Positions 48,001 through 59,130 of a stretch of 64,000 bases of DNA are shown here, piece after piece. The position numbers were made by a program, and so were the translations under genes. A model generated the notes under the pieces. That model saw nothing but the letters and a program-made list of their open reading frames with translations. It searched no databases and was not told the origin of the DNA. Positions within the stretch are counted from its first letter, which is position 1, and every line of letters starts with the position of its first letter. The DNA is from Mucor racemosus (Eukaryota; Mucoromycota; Mucoromycetes; Mucorales; Mucoraceae), in contig JAPEHQ010000003.1 in assembly GCA_027405735.1 (NCBI GenBank), positions 1,860,001 to 1,924,000 on the forward strand, written 5' to 3'.

Positions 48001-48199
48001 TTTATTTTTTGGTGTTTTTTTTTTTATAGTCAAATTTGTACCAATTGTAATATCCTCGAATATGCGTTCTTCTAGTTAATAACTCCAATGTTGTTTGCGC
48101 ACCTGCAACAGAGATAAGGTAGCTCACAAAAATAATGCCACCATTGTAACTTTGCTGTGCTTCTGCTCCCATGGCGATGCTGCTGCTGCTACTGCTCAT
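45005..48199 (-). CDS. MHYT-domain integral membrane sensor-like protein
   Basis: A 977-residue protein from five exons on the minus strand: 48042-48199, 47727-47970, 47407-47671, 47034-47338 and 45005-46966; phases all close. The N-terminal third is a seven-helix-type membrane domain with three MHYT signature motifs: MHFIG (after the second helix), MHYMG and MHYTA. In bacteria such domains are proposed copper-dependent gas or redox sensors. The cytosolic part begins after KAGMQKLPMYTKN and includes a PAS-like short stretch (VIFDPIGRILVKVDG). It continues through a Ser/Lys-rich linker (residues about 430-550, KKAKKTYKWGHQKKK) and a long conserved-looking region (DVDRLLSQGYRFAEPIF, VFVGAFALID, ILDLPPFSLSTGPCQLILFK), to an Arg-rich PPPPRARRNRF tail. 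The output domain is not recognised. Fungal relatives exist but their function is little known. Signalling at a membrane is inferred. Confidence 0.88.
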
Positions 48200-49262
48200 C
48201 TTCCCCTTTTTTCTTGAATAATTGGTGTAGATCGGGTTTAACTGACGATGGAAACAAAGCGACGATTTTTTCTAGAAAATGAGGGAAAGAAAAAAAAGAA
48301 GGAGAAAAGACTAAAGAGCTCTAGAGGAATATGAACCATTATTGCTTTTTTTTTTTTTTTTTTTTTTCTATTATTGTTTAATGACAATTTAACTTTTTTT
48401 TTTTTTTTTTTTTTTTTATCTTTTTTTGCAACAGAAAATTACCATAAGAGATAGCAATGTTTAACCAATTAAAAAAAATCGATGAAACTTCTATTTGTAA
48501 AACAATAAAATCAACATAAATCCGAGAAAGTGGGATTTGTTGTTCTATAAATTCAATTTTCATAGGAAAAACTAATTGATATCCTACAATCAAACCTTTT
48601 TTTTTTTTTTTTCTGTCATTTCATGTGCTTCTTGATATTCTATACCGCTAGTATATAGTTTTACAAAAGATTTGTGTGAAAGGATACATTATAATTGGTT
48701 TGCGATACCCTCAAAATAAGCATAGTTACACGTATACAAAAAAAAACATATAGGTATATAAAATATATATACACAGACTACTCTTTAAGGTTGAAAGGAC
48801 AATAAACAAGAATTATAACAGAAGATGCACATCCCTAATTCAATATTACTCCGAAAATCATCTCTGATGCATTCGGTTTGACACATTCTTTGGTTGTACC
48901 ATATAAAACATATTCATTCACAGAATCTTGCTTAGTACGCACACTTAGTTTATTCTTACATTGATCTACATTTGTACAAGATAAAATTGGCTTTTAAAAA
49001 ATCAACACATTGTAGCACAAAACAAGGGAACATGGGCTTTTATGGAAAAAATTCCTATGGGTTTCGAAAAGCCATCGTTTGTGTGTCAAAATTATGCAGT
49101 CTAAAAAAAAATAATCTAATGGGCTGTAACTGAATAAATCTATAAAAGGGTCCTTGATGAAGAAACATATTGAATTCGATTCAAGAATTTTATTGGCTTA
49201 GTGGCGAAAAAACCAAATAAAAACACATGGGTACCAAAAGGTTATTCCAATTGGATTTAAAT
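48200..49262. other. MHYT promoter and translin 3' flank
   Basis: No gene. Long T runs at about 48345-48367, 48394-48417 and 48597-48611 lie 150-400 bp upstream of the MHYT start, as expected of nucleosome-depleted promoters of minus-strand genes. Confidence 0.5.
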
Positions 49263-50289
49263 TCAGTTTTTAGGGACCTTGACCCCAGATTCTTGTTGAG
49301 CATCATCATCACTACTCAAAATACGCTTCTTTGGATTATTGTGTAGTCCGCGTAAAGTTATATCATAAACAACTTCTTCGATCTTTTTGACATCATATTT
49401 AATGCTGTCAAATCTTGATCAAATGCAATTTATCATTTTTAGTCCAAGTGCTACATTTCACTAATTCAAATTGAGATTTTACCTTTTACGTAAAATGTCA
49501 TTTTTCAGATTCAATATTTGAAATCCTGCACTGAGATCTTTAACGTGTTTTGAGATGGTTAGAGGACGTTCATAATCACCAACAGTGACGGAATTAACAC
49601 ATAATCTTGACTAAAATTATACCCTTTAGTTTTTTTTTTTTTTTGCTTAATTTATTACAAGTGTATACTTACTAATTCATTAATAAGTGAAATATAAGCA
49701 TGCAAAATATCTTCAAGTTGAATGTGAAACTCGTTTAAATTATTTTGGATATCTACCTTGACTAAATATAACAAAACAAATCGCATTCATAAATATGACT
49801 AACCCATTATAAAATAAAATATACCTTGTAAAGTTTCTTCAACAGTAGGAATAATATTAATAATTTCTCCTCGATCGAGGTATGATTTAAAGACAATCAA
49901 AAAGACCGCTTGTTGAGTAGTTCTCGACCATAAATCATTATATTTGAAAAACTCGTTATCTGGTATCAACTTTGATAATGTTTGTAATGTTTCTCGGACC
50001 TGTGTGAAATCAATATTTGGAACTATGCAGTGCTATATTAAAAAATTGATTACTGTCAAAGTGTTTACATTAGTATACCTGGACCAGTTGGGTCAGCGTG
50101 CACTTGATTCATAGTCGCGTTTAATTGTCGACAAGCTCTGTCCAATTCCTTGACAGTAGCTCGGATTTCCTAGGTTCTTTCTCATTAGTACTCGTCGTAA
50201 AATCGATATATTCTTATATTTCATACATCTTTTCTGTTTGCTTCTTGCTCGAGCGATTGCTGAAGATCGCTAAAAAAATTGAGGTCCAT
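49263..50289 (-). CDS. TSN: Translin
   Basis: Translin is a small helical nucleic-acid-binding protein that with its partner trax forms the C3PO endoribonuclease. Six exons on the minus strand: 50227-50289, 50079-50169, 49825-50022, 49673-49761, 49483-49610 and 49263-49413, giving 239 residues (family about 230). Strong landmarks: N-terminal MDLNFFSDLQQSLEQEA, then YNDLWSRTTQQAVFLIVF, HIQLEDILHAYISLINELSR, LCVNSVTVGDYERPL, GFQILNLKNDILRKRFDSI and KYDVKKIEEVVYDITLRGL. The acceptor of exon 3 is the GCATAG at 50023-50028, not the nearer CACAG; only this keeps the frame and adds VPNIDFTQ. The C-terminus (LSSDDDAQQE) is an acidic tail. No trax gene is in the window. Confidence 0.93.
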
Positions 50290-50293
50290 ATCG

Positions 50294-50818
50294 TTAACGC
50301 ATAAAAAGAAAAACTCGTCTGTACTTCCCCCCCCCCAAAAAGCCCAAGCAGTATTTTTGTGGCACACTTCTGATACCTGAAGCTGGATTCTCCAATAGGA
50401 TTCCTAAACTTTTAAGAAACGAAAATTAAAAAATTTTGAATTTACCGAGCGTCTTGCGTATTGCCGAAATAATTTTGGAGTACACCTGCTAAGTTTAATG
50501 TTTAATGAGTTCTCAATACGCTGTGAAGATTGAATATACTCGATATTAAGGCCTCTGCTTACCTCGAGTATTTGTGCTTTAGGAAGCTGTACCTGTTACA
50601 GGTGCTTAATTAAATAAATCAAACATATATAAACAGAGATGAGTACTTGTAAAGCTTCGGTTTGAAAGCCTTTATTGATAACAGAAACGTTGATTGGTCT
50701 AATTGCTATATTATATATCAAAATGACAAATTGCACGCATATGACATGAAATGAATCGTATATTACAAGTATTAGAGTAGCTTTGTTGCAATAATGTACT
50801 GGATGAAGCTTTTGTCAT
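50294..50818 (-). CDS. Small unknown protein just upstream of translin
   Basis: A gene model of five short exons (50767-50818, 50647-50705, 50563-50592, 50446-50488, 50294-50403) gives 97 residues. It begins MTKASSSTLLQQSYSNT and contains SIRPINVSVINKGFQTEALQ and QLPKAQILEQVYSKIISAI. The introns are 53-74 nt apart from the 42-nt last one, all GT-AG with consistent phases, which argues for a real gene. The stop lies four bases before the translin ATG. The last exon crosses a run of nine G and its C-terminus looks less protein-like, so the real end is uncertain. Not recognised as any family. Confidence 0.5.
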
Positions 50819-50957
50819 TGAATTTGTTCTCTTAAGAAACACCTAATAATAAAATATCGATTTTTATACTATTATTATTATTTACAGTTGAAGCTAAGCA
50901 TTTACGCTCCAAGTTGGAATGGATTTTGATGTTACTTTTTATAGATACCCATTCGAG

Positions 50958-52077
50958 AAAAATTTAATTTTGATAGTGTTTAGTCTTCAAATCGGAGCGT
51001 GCCCTCTTTTCTATGACTAATCTCGTATCAAACGCGTTTAGGATATACCTTAGGCATTGCTAAATAAATATGAATTGGTCGCATTATGCTACTTGTTCCT
51101 AAATTTATTTTATATCTCACTAGACATTCAAAACCAAGTACAGTTCTCTGCTTTTTCCTGGAAAACTGGCTCCCACTTTTCATTCCTGCTCTACTTTTTT
51201 TTTCACTAAATGACATCAAGAAAAAATTATATGCCAATGTACCTGAGATGTTCAACTTTAGTTCAAAAACAAGTATCCAAAAATATCCTGTTTTTTGCAG
51301 TTGGTATTAATTTTTTAGTGCTAATGTTTCAGATTTTTACGCGTATTTCACTGCTAAAATTTAAAAACTTTGAGGCTTCATATCTCTACGAGAAATTAAG
51401 CTACACTAACATGTTTTAATAATAAAAATTACTTGTTTTAAAGCGCTCTATAACATATTTTAGTATGAAAATAATTTGAGCACTTTTATTTTTTTTAATA
51501 TTTTTGACATTTCTGTAGTATATTTCAAAACATTCTTTAAATTAAGCAGTAGATTTTTTATATTCGTGTCATTGACCTCATTGAGTTCTCTCGGACCCAA
51601 TTTAGTTCTTTTCAAAATATTGATTTTTCGTGGAGATATCCTCAAAAATGTGTAAAAAAGGATATCCATAAATTTTGCTTTAATTTTTCCTTTGTATACC
51701 CTCATCTAAAATTCTGAATTTGAAAAAAAAATGAAAAGCATCTCGTTTCCTTTATGAAAAATGCAGTTGAAAGGTTCAGCAATGACTCTATCGATAGATA
51801 ATTTTGTTGCGCATCATTCCAATTACTTATATCTAAAACATGCTTATAAAAAGTGATGTGTATCTTCGAAAAACCTCAAAATTTTCAATTGCGTTTTACG
51901 CAAAATTTAATGTCACACGTTTCACGTTTGTTTAAAATTTATTTCAATGGATGCAGAATTTAAAACTGTATAATAACCATTTAGTACGCTAGGTCGACTT
52001 CCTTTGCAGTTCATGGGCTTTTAAACGAATTTGTTTTTTAGATCATTTTCTGATCGATTTTACAAACAATTTTGGAC
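50958..52077 (-). repeat. Repeat family A, copy 4, distal part
   Basis: Minus-strand A repeat. The internal frame at 51460-51705 carries TFLRISPRKINILKRTKLG and ELNEVND, matching copies 1-3. It is interrupted at 52077 by a solo LTR and resumes at 52913. Confidence 0.8.
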
Positions 52078-52907
52078 TGTTACGCCAGGAGATTATATTA
52101 ATCTCAAAGCTAAAATATGTACTAAATCATTTAATAAAAATAAAGGAAAACTGTTATAAAATGAAAGAGCACACTAAAACTAAAGAACTTTATTATAAGA
52201 TCGAACCATCTTCTTTTATATTCACATTCTCTAATTATATGTAAGTATAAAAGACGAGCCGAGCCTAGGACGAGCTTGACCAAAGCTCGCCACAACGAGC
52301 CGAGCTTTAATAAAAGCTCGTTTGACAAAAACGAGTTTTTGACTTTTTTTTAAAAAGCTCGTTTGAGAAAGACGAGCTTTTGACTTCTTTTCAAAAAGTT
52401 CAAATTTAAATAATAATTAGTAAATGCTATGACATTATTACTTTAGATAATTGTCAATTGACATTCATAAGTTTGCTTTACTTTAGATATTTGTCACTGG
52501 AAAGGTAAAATAAAGCTCGCATTGAGATGATGAGTTTTAGTCGCTGCATAAAAAAGCTCGTTTGGGGTAAACGAGCTCTAGTCACGCGCAAAAAAAAGCT
52601 CGTCGAGGTTGAACGAGCTTTTTTGTAAGCTCGTCTAACTTTAACGAGTCTTGAGAAAAGCTCGGCTGCATAAAAAAGGCTCGGCTCGTTTAATATTACT
52701 AATTATATGACCTGTTTAAAGGAGTCTATTTATATACTGTATATTCATATATCCAATCAAGTCTAGGTGACACACACACTAGTTCCATATTCCTGCATAC
52801 ACGGAGCTTCATAACATAATACACTATACACAGCAATGTAGAACTTAACATATCAAACTGTGTCGTAATCTTAACCAAGGAATGCACCCAGATCTGTGGA
52901 TGCAACA
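52078..52907. mobile_element. Solo LTR with TGGAC duplication, itself carrying a MITE
   Basis: Starts TGTTACGCC and ends GGATGCAACA, flanked by TGGAC at 52073-52077 and 52908-52912. Without the MITE and its duplication it is 362 bp. The A-repeat sequence is continuous across it. The 5-bp duplication and TG/CA ends indicate an LTR retrotransposon; it is a different family from C. Confidence 0.85.
52242..52698. mobile_element. Hairpin-rich MITE with 11-bp target duplication (Mutator-like?)
   Basis: This 457-bp element is flanked by the direct repeat CTAATTATATG (52231-52241 and 52699-52709). Imperfect terminal inverted repeats contain ACGAGCCGAGCCT (left) and AGGCTCGGCTCGT (right). Inside are about a dozen AGCTCG or CGAGCT words arranged as facing pairs around short spacers, for example AAAAGCTCG...ACGAGCTTTT, so the strand can fold into several hairpins. 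A 9-11-bp duplication is typical of the Mutator superfamily. It is non-coding. Confidence 0.85.
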
Positions 52908-52912
52908 TGGAC

Positions 52913-53130
52913 CCAGTTATTATAGGGATTAAGCTGTAATTTCAGCTATTATTTTGATTATCTCGACCAAATCTCCATATTTTTTGCTGAAATAAAAAAC
53001 ACAGAGTAGCTTCACGCTGTATCTACCTCGTGAGTGCCGAAAATTAGCATTTCGTGTAAAGAATCTAGATTTTGCAATCAATTTTAGGTCAATTTTTAGT
53101 CAACCACTACGGCCAAACCATGCTTCCCAT
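52913..53130 (-). repeat. Repeat family A, copy 4, proximal part
   Basis: Proximal end of the A repeat beyond the solo LTR (TAAGCTGTAAT block to the TTTGGCC start). Confidence 0.7.
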
Positions 53131-54004
53131 GGGCATAATGATCTGCACAGATGGGCAGAATAAAAAAAAATTGTGCCGATTAGGCAGCCCAGATGATTAG
53201 AGCAATGAGATCAAGGTTTTTTAGTCAATTTACTAAAGTGTATCAATCATAATATAATTAATAACGAAGATAATTTGAATGGTTTAAAACAGATGTGAGT
53301 TACTCTGATTCAAAAGAATTGCCTTATTGACGAGATATATCAATTTGAAATTTGGGGTTTGAAAGAGTTCTGCCCATGTTCTTCTTTCGGGGACCAAATG
53401 GGAACAACGACAACAACCTGTTTGGTAACACTAAAAGTATTTATGCCTTTGTAAAGTTCTGTTTGTAACACACAAAATCTTTTTCTTTCTTACTCTTTCC
53501 TCAGCCCTTTTATCTACGTTTAAAACTACAACAAAAAGACTAATATTTTTTTATAAACTGAAATCAAGTAGCAGGTACAAGTACATGTTTTTGCTATTGT
53601 TTATTTGGGAACGAATTATTGACTGTTAATGTTAGGGCGCTTTATAATATTTTTTTCGAACAAAAAAAGCATCCAGAACTTAGTGATTTTGTTCCATCAT
53701 CTACGTTATAATTAACGCTTTTTTGGTTTAAAGTCAATATCTAGTACCTGGAGAAAAACTGGTGATTATAAGCGTATGTATATAGTATTGACTTGATTTG
53801 AATGAATGAATAAACTCATATTAGTCTATTTAGGTTTTAAAAAGCATTTATTTCTATTTAATGGCCAACAGCTAAGAAGAAGAAAACAAGATGTTGTCTT
53901 GTATATCACTACCAACTATCAAAGATACCCCATAACTATTACTTATATATTAGCTTGTTATCAATAATTGATTTTACTAAAAATCAATTTTCATAGGTCA
54001 AAAG
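53131..54004. other. Intergenic, no gene recognised
   Basis: AT-rich, without supported features. Confidence 0.45.
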
Positions 54005-56212
54005 TAAGTTTGTTCTGGTAAATCATTGAATAAATTGGCTTGGGACAAAGAGGGTAAAAAGGTGGCAATAGGTTCCAGGGATGGCCATGTTTATGTTTAT
54101 GTTTATGATTTTGGAGAGGTGGTAAGATTAGAACTCAATGTAAATCACCTCTAGCACAATGATTATAAAGTAAGGCTATATTATCATCAAAGAAACTACC
54201 ACACAATATTAACATGTATAAAGATTTACAGTAATAAGCTTGAATCAAGTGAGTACGGCATCGTAAGTTCTTGAAAAGGTTCTCAAGTATTATAAAATCT
54301 CTTATTTTTAAGACTTACAAGGCTTATAAGCGGAATATTAATTTAGAAAATTATTTTTGTCCAGATCATCAATTTTGACATTTTTTAATTTTTTTTTTTT
54401 TGATTTTGCAAATTTAGAGTTAATTATACTACCAATTATAAAAATAAAAAATACACACATATACACAATTTAATGCTCTATTTGATCAATAAAAAATAGC
54501 CAATATTTTTATTGCAAAATATTACATGAAAACTCTTTAACCAAAAAACCGTTTTTGGGCCAAAAGTGCAAATTTTCATTATATAATGTTTCACATTAAG
54601 CTTTTATAAAATATATAGTAGATGTCGCTACAATTTTCTCTCATAATGTAGTATGTTTAAACGTTGATTTTGGTATCAAAATTTGATTTTTCTGTTTTTT
54701 GATCAAAATCATGAGTGTTGGTAAGGATGAAATGAGTCCCGAAAATGTCCGCTACAAAAACTGAATTTTCAGACTGTATGTGGTTAAATATAAGAAAAGT
54801 TAAAAAAATAGAAATTCTTTTTTATTTAAAACTTAGATATACCATAGTATAAGAGACTTAAAAACTCAATCTTGCTTTGCTCAATTACAGCGTCACTCTA
54901 CGGACACGCTTTTGCAATTTTTTAATGGACGTATGATATGATAGACGGTTTTTCTGGTAGAAAAATGTATGTTTCTGTGGTAACAGATATTGTTTATTTT
55001 GTTTAGTTTATAATTCATGCGCTGTTACGCTGCTTTTACATTGGCTAAAATGTGCAATTTAGCAGGGTTTTAATTGCGTTAAATAATGTAAAGCCTTGAA
55101 AATCCTTTTCTACGTGTGTTGCTTTCATATCCCAAGGATATCCTCACCGTTTGATAAGGCATATCAGACTATCAAGCTGGTATTCTTTTCTTTTATCTGA
55201 ATACGCATGCTAACAAAAGGGACTAATGCTTTTAATGTATGTAGCAGTCTATATTGGAGACTAATATTTTTCATTTAACCGCACTGCTGGACGTATTTCT
55301 TGATTATGAGATCAAATCAAAGGCAATGATATTTATATCTACTCAATAAAAATCTAGAACTGGCTACAAAGTCATGAAAGGTTCCAGAAAAGTGATCGAT
55401 AAAATTTTAAATGATATAGAAATAATAAAAAATAAAGAATAATCTAATGTCTTGTATAATAACTATAGCTTTGATCGTAGCTATTCTTGAAAACAAATCT
55501 TTTTACAGCTGACAATCGTAACTAAAATAGTAAGTTTAAAAAACATTAATTTGTTTAAATTTTATGAGTAATAAAGTTACATCTATAAACTTCGATTTGG
55601 TCTGCATGTCTGCATATAAATTTAAGCACTAAGTGTTATGTAAGTTTTGCTCGATCAAAAACCATTATTGCTGTAAACATTATAGCTATAAACATATTTA
55701 CAAATAATAATAATCGTAAATGTATTGGCTCTTGCATGTATTGCTCTACATCAACAGCGTATTAAATTGTATTGTCGATAATCTATATCAATAAAAGCAA
55801 CAAATGTAATTAAAAATCCATTCCAGTAAAAAATACAATGGAATTTTGAGAACGGCACGATGCTCATGTACAAACCAATTTGTGCCCATTCGATCAGCTC
55901 ATTATTATGCTCACGGTCAGATTTTATTATTATGCACAAATAGGAATAATGATATGCTTTTGGGCAATTCTACTATTATTATGCATACATGGGATTAATG
56001 TTATGCGCACGGACAGTATCGATAATTATGTACCTACAGGCTTTTCATTATGCTCGTGCGCAGTTTCTTTTGTTGTGCCCATGTGCAGCATCTTGTTATC
56101 TTTTTATTAGCTATTATTCAGTGTGCACAACAACTCACCAGGCCATAGTGTGCAACTCACCACCTAGGCACAACAAAATTATCTGGTGCAGTACAGGTCG
56201 GCCGTAGTGCTT
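54005..56212 (+). repeat. Repeat family B, copy 2
   Basis: Uninterrupted copy from the dynein-derived segment to the GGTCGGCCGTAGTGC end. The last 350 bp (about 55855-56212) hold a degenerate array of TTATGC(A/T)CA-like words, also in copies 1 (15316-15660) and 3 (60860-61197). It supplies the empty-site reference for Tc1 insertions and scars in the other copies. Confidence 0.8.
54018..54121 (+). pseudogene. Dynein intermediate chain fragment in repeat B (copy 2)
   Basis: The frame contains GKSLNKLAWDKEGKKVAIGS followed by a DGHVYVYVYDFGEV variant with an extra VY unit from a 6-bp tandem repeat. It is the shortest of the three dynein-derived pieces and has no start or stop of its own. Confidence 0.75.
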
Positions 56213-56578
56213 TTATATATAAATCTTTAAAATTGGTGATTTTATGGACTCTTTTTGAATCCGGTTGTATCATCTTATACCTTTCAAGTTCAATCCTTTA
56301 TTAGGCTAATAATGTTGTAGGTTGTATTTATGCTTTACTTAAAATAAGTCTCTGAATAATTAATAGCAGCAATATAGCCGAAACTTAATTTTTGTATGAA
56401 ATTTCAATACCTGCATCTTATACTGTAGCTGCTTGGAATATTTAAACAGCCGCTTCCGGGCTGTCCGGTAATTTTTCTAGAGATTTAAAGCTTGGAAATA
56501 TCATTAAATGGTCGCTTCCGGAGATTGTTCGGCTTTTTTGGAAGAGTGGCCATTGGCAAAAATATGAATCATATACTA
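56213..56578. other. Intergenic, no gene recognised
   Basis: Spacer between B copy 2 and an LTR. The word CGCTTCCGG occurs twice (near 56451 and 56512). Confidence 0.4.
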
Positions 56579-57116
56579 TGTTATATGCCACCAAGTACCA
56601 TATGCTATCTCCTTCTACAGTATGAATTCATCTTACAATTTATTGACTACGAGATTTATTGAAATGTAAACTCCTGATACTGGATATAAAAAAATCCTAG
56701 CGTACTAAGTTTATCCAGTGATTACCAATAACGCTTGGATCTCAATTATAACACCATATTATTTTATCCCAGCGGTTAATCGATCAAGTAGCAATCAAAT
56801 CGATATCCAAGCATATTTAGCGCAGCATTGAAACAAGACAACTGACAACTCACAAGCTCTGCAAGAACGGTTAAATTATGATTGATCCATTTCAATCCAT
56901 AGATTATTATCAAACAGGTCTAATGGTTCAATAGTGCCTTAAATTACATCTAAGAATCTCAATGTCATATCAATATAAAAGGTCATACATTTATACAGTA
57001 TCTTAAATAAACGACATCTGTTTTTATTATACAGTTGAAGAACTGAATCATTACTCATTCTTTTTTAATTGTATTCTTTTTTAAATATTATACATCAAAC
57101 CTGAAAATATACGACA
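56579..57116 (+). repeat. LTR family C, copy 2
   Basis: A 538-bp LTR starting TGTTATATGCC and ending ATACGACA. No matching 5-mers flank it (TACTA and AGGCT), so the partner LTR or flank has been lost. It carries a scar at 56994-57000. Confidence 0.75.
56994..57000. other. Excision scar TACAGTA in LTR C copy 2
   Basis: LTR copy 1 reads CTTTATATCTAAATAAACG; this copy has CAGTA added after the TA, plus one T in the following run. Confidence 0.6.
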
Positions 57117-58540
57117 AGGCTAAATCTTTTGCAATTCTGCGGATTAGCGCTAGAATTACTTGTGTAATGATTCACATTACATGATGTTTCAACAATAATT
57201 GCATGAATTAGTTTCAGTTGTATACTTCATATAAATATGTAAATGTTGAATCAGATATTGAACACTAGTGAAAATATCTGTTTCTTTCTTTCATTAATAA
57301 TTTTAATCAAATAAACTTATTATCACAACCACAACCGATCTATTACTTAATACTACTTGTCAAATATTAATCACACTTAATACATAGTAAGTATTGACCA
57401 AAGTAATAGTCAACTACAATTAGTAACACCAACAACGTCCACTTTTGGTACTTCTTTCTTAATAGACTCAACCTATTACAAGATCATAGTACTTATACCA
57501 TAAGGGATTGTATGTCAAGTGTGACAATATCGACCTTTTGGGAAAATGGTTGTTTTGTTTATTTCTGTTATATCTATTTTATGTAACCTTGATTTTTAAG
57601 GGGTAGCTTTTTATATGCTTGAATCTTATTTATATTGATAGTGCAACTTCGATATAGATGAGTAGTTGACTAAATTAATATCTTTGTTTATTATCATTAT
57701 TGATTTGGATAGAATCCTGTTTTGATATATATGTCATTTGTGTAATTGATTGCGCCGTGATCAAGGGTGCTATCATCTACACGACATGTATGGTTCAAAA
57801 AGGGTGTTTCATATTTTTAGCATGCGTTTGTTATTGTGTTCAATTGAAGCGTTTGTTTATTATCGTTGTTCACATTTCAAGTAGCATCATATTTTATGAG
57901 CGACACTTGAAATTTAGGTTGTTTTATTTTTATTAAGCGTTTTTAGTATGTAATTCCACTGCAGAACTGATAGTAGAGCTTTCTAGAAATTGGTAGTAGA
58001 CATCAACTGGAAAAAATGCCAGTTTTTGATGGAGGTATAGACAAAACTCAATGCTACTACATTAATATCAAGCCGTGTAACACAAAAATTGAATATGGAT
58101 GAATATAACGCAATATTTACCAAAATGGGAGTTAGTATAACATGAGCTACAACGCACAGAAACTCAAGTGATATTCAACAGATGCAGTTGCATTTGGAAA
58201 TTTAGTTTTTAGGGGTAGAAACACCTAGAATTATAAATGATACTGGATAACCAAAATACGCATTATTCATCAAACCAAAGACAGACACCAACTTTCCAAT
58301 CCACCAATGTTAAATGCAGGTATCAATTGTATAATCTTTACCAATAATGCGAAATAATAATATGATATACTGTGGGAATCAATTAGTTTGACAATCATAA
58401 TCAATGCTAATAATAATAATCAATGCTAATAATAATAATCAATGCTAATAATAATAATAATAATAATAATAGGATCAAGTTTTTAAAGTAATAACAAAAA
58501 ACTACCAACAGTATACTAGTAAATTGTAATTTAATGCGCT
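57117..58540. other. Intergenic with a short minisatellite
   Basis: No gene recognised. At about 58390-58472 a 19-bp unit CAATGCTAATAATAATAAT is repeated three times and runs into an (AAT)n tract. Confidence 0.55.
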
Positions 58541-58913
58541 ATCGTTAAATATCGTCGAATATTAATGAATCAGAGAAAATACAAATGGTAAAAAAAAAAA
58601 CTGATACTCAATGTAAAACGAGGTCAAGATTGATAAAAGGCGCGTTCATTGTGTGGTGGGAATCGCGACCTTTTGATGGATAGAAATTACAGGACCAAGA
58701 TGTTGTGTTTGCTTCAGGATTTTCAAAAGGGTTTAAAAGCATTTTTTATTAAACTCAACTAGATGTTGAATGCTCACCATATGTTATTAGTATCATCTTG
58801 TTTTTTATTTAATAGCTATATTATTAAAAATCAAAAAGCTTTTCATGGCTTATAACAACAATGACATTGGGATGTTTCTGATTTTAGATTGACATTTATC
58901 ATAAGGCGGGCTG

Positions 58914-59130
58914 ATGATACGTTTGATACTACTGTAGATGGAACCAGTCCATTTAGTTTATGGAATTTGAATGAAAATACCAAGGAATTGTTTGAAAGTA
59001 CTACTTACTGCAAGTTGGTTCTAGTAAAGTACTGAATAAATTGGCTTGGGACAAAGAGGATAATAAAAAGATGGCAATAGGTTTCTTCAGTGATGGCTAT
59101 GTTTATGTTTATAATATTGGAGAGATAAGG
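58914..59130 (+). pseudogene. Dynein intermediate chain fragment in repeat B (copy 3)
   Basis: Reads RRADDTFDTTVDGTSPFSLW and NLNENTKELF, a short disrupted stretch with a frame change, then VLNKLAWDKEDNKKMAIG and SDGYVYVYNIGEIR. It corresponds to the last WD repeat of dynein intermediate chain. The frame change and lost residues show it is not under coding constraint. Confidence 0.78.

Noticed and set aside
52242..52698. CRISPR-like array (regular GC-rich short repeats)
   Set aside because: The repeats face each other rather than lying in one direction, spacers vary in length, and the block has terminal inverted repeats with a target duplication: a MITE.
14143..52740. Every TACAGTA/TACTGTA word taken as an excision scar
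   Set aside because: With this base composition I estimate about 15 chance occurrences in 64 kb; only those with an unoccupied sister site were kept.
54018..54121. Functional dynein intermediate chain gene
   Set aside because: Only the last WD-repeat piece is present, without upstream exons, start or stop, in several repeat copies with stops and frame changes.
58390..58472. CRISPR-like or regulatory tandem repeat
   Set aside because: A three-unit, low-complexity minisatellite running into (AAT)n; replication slippage explains it.
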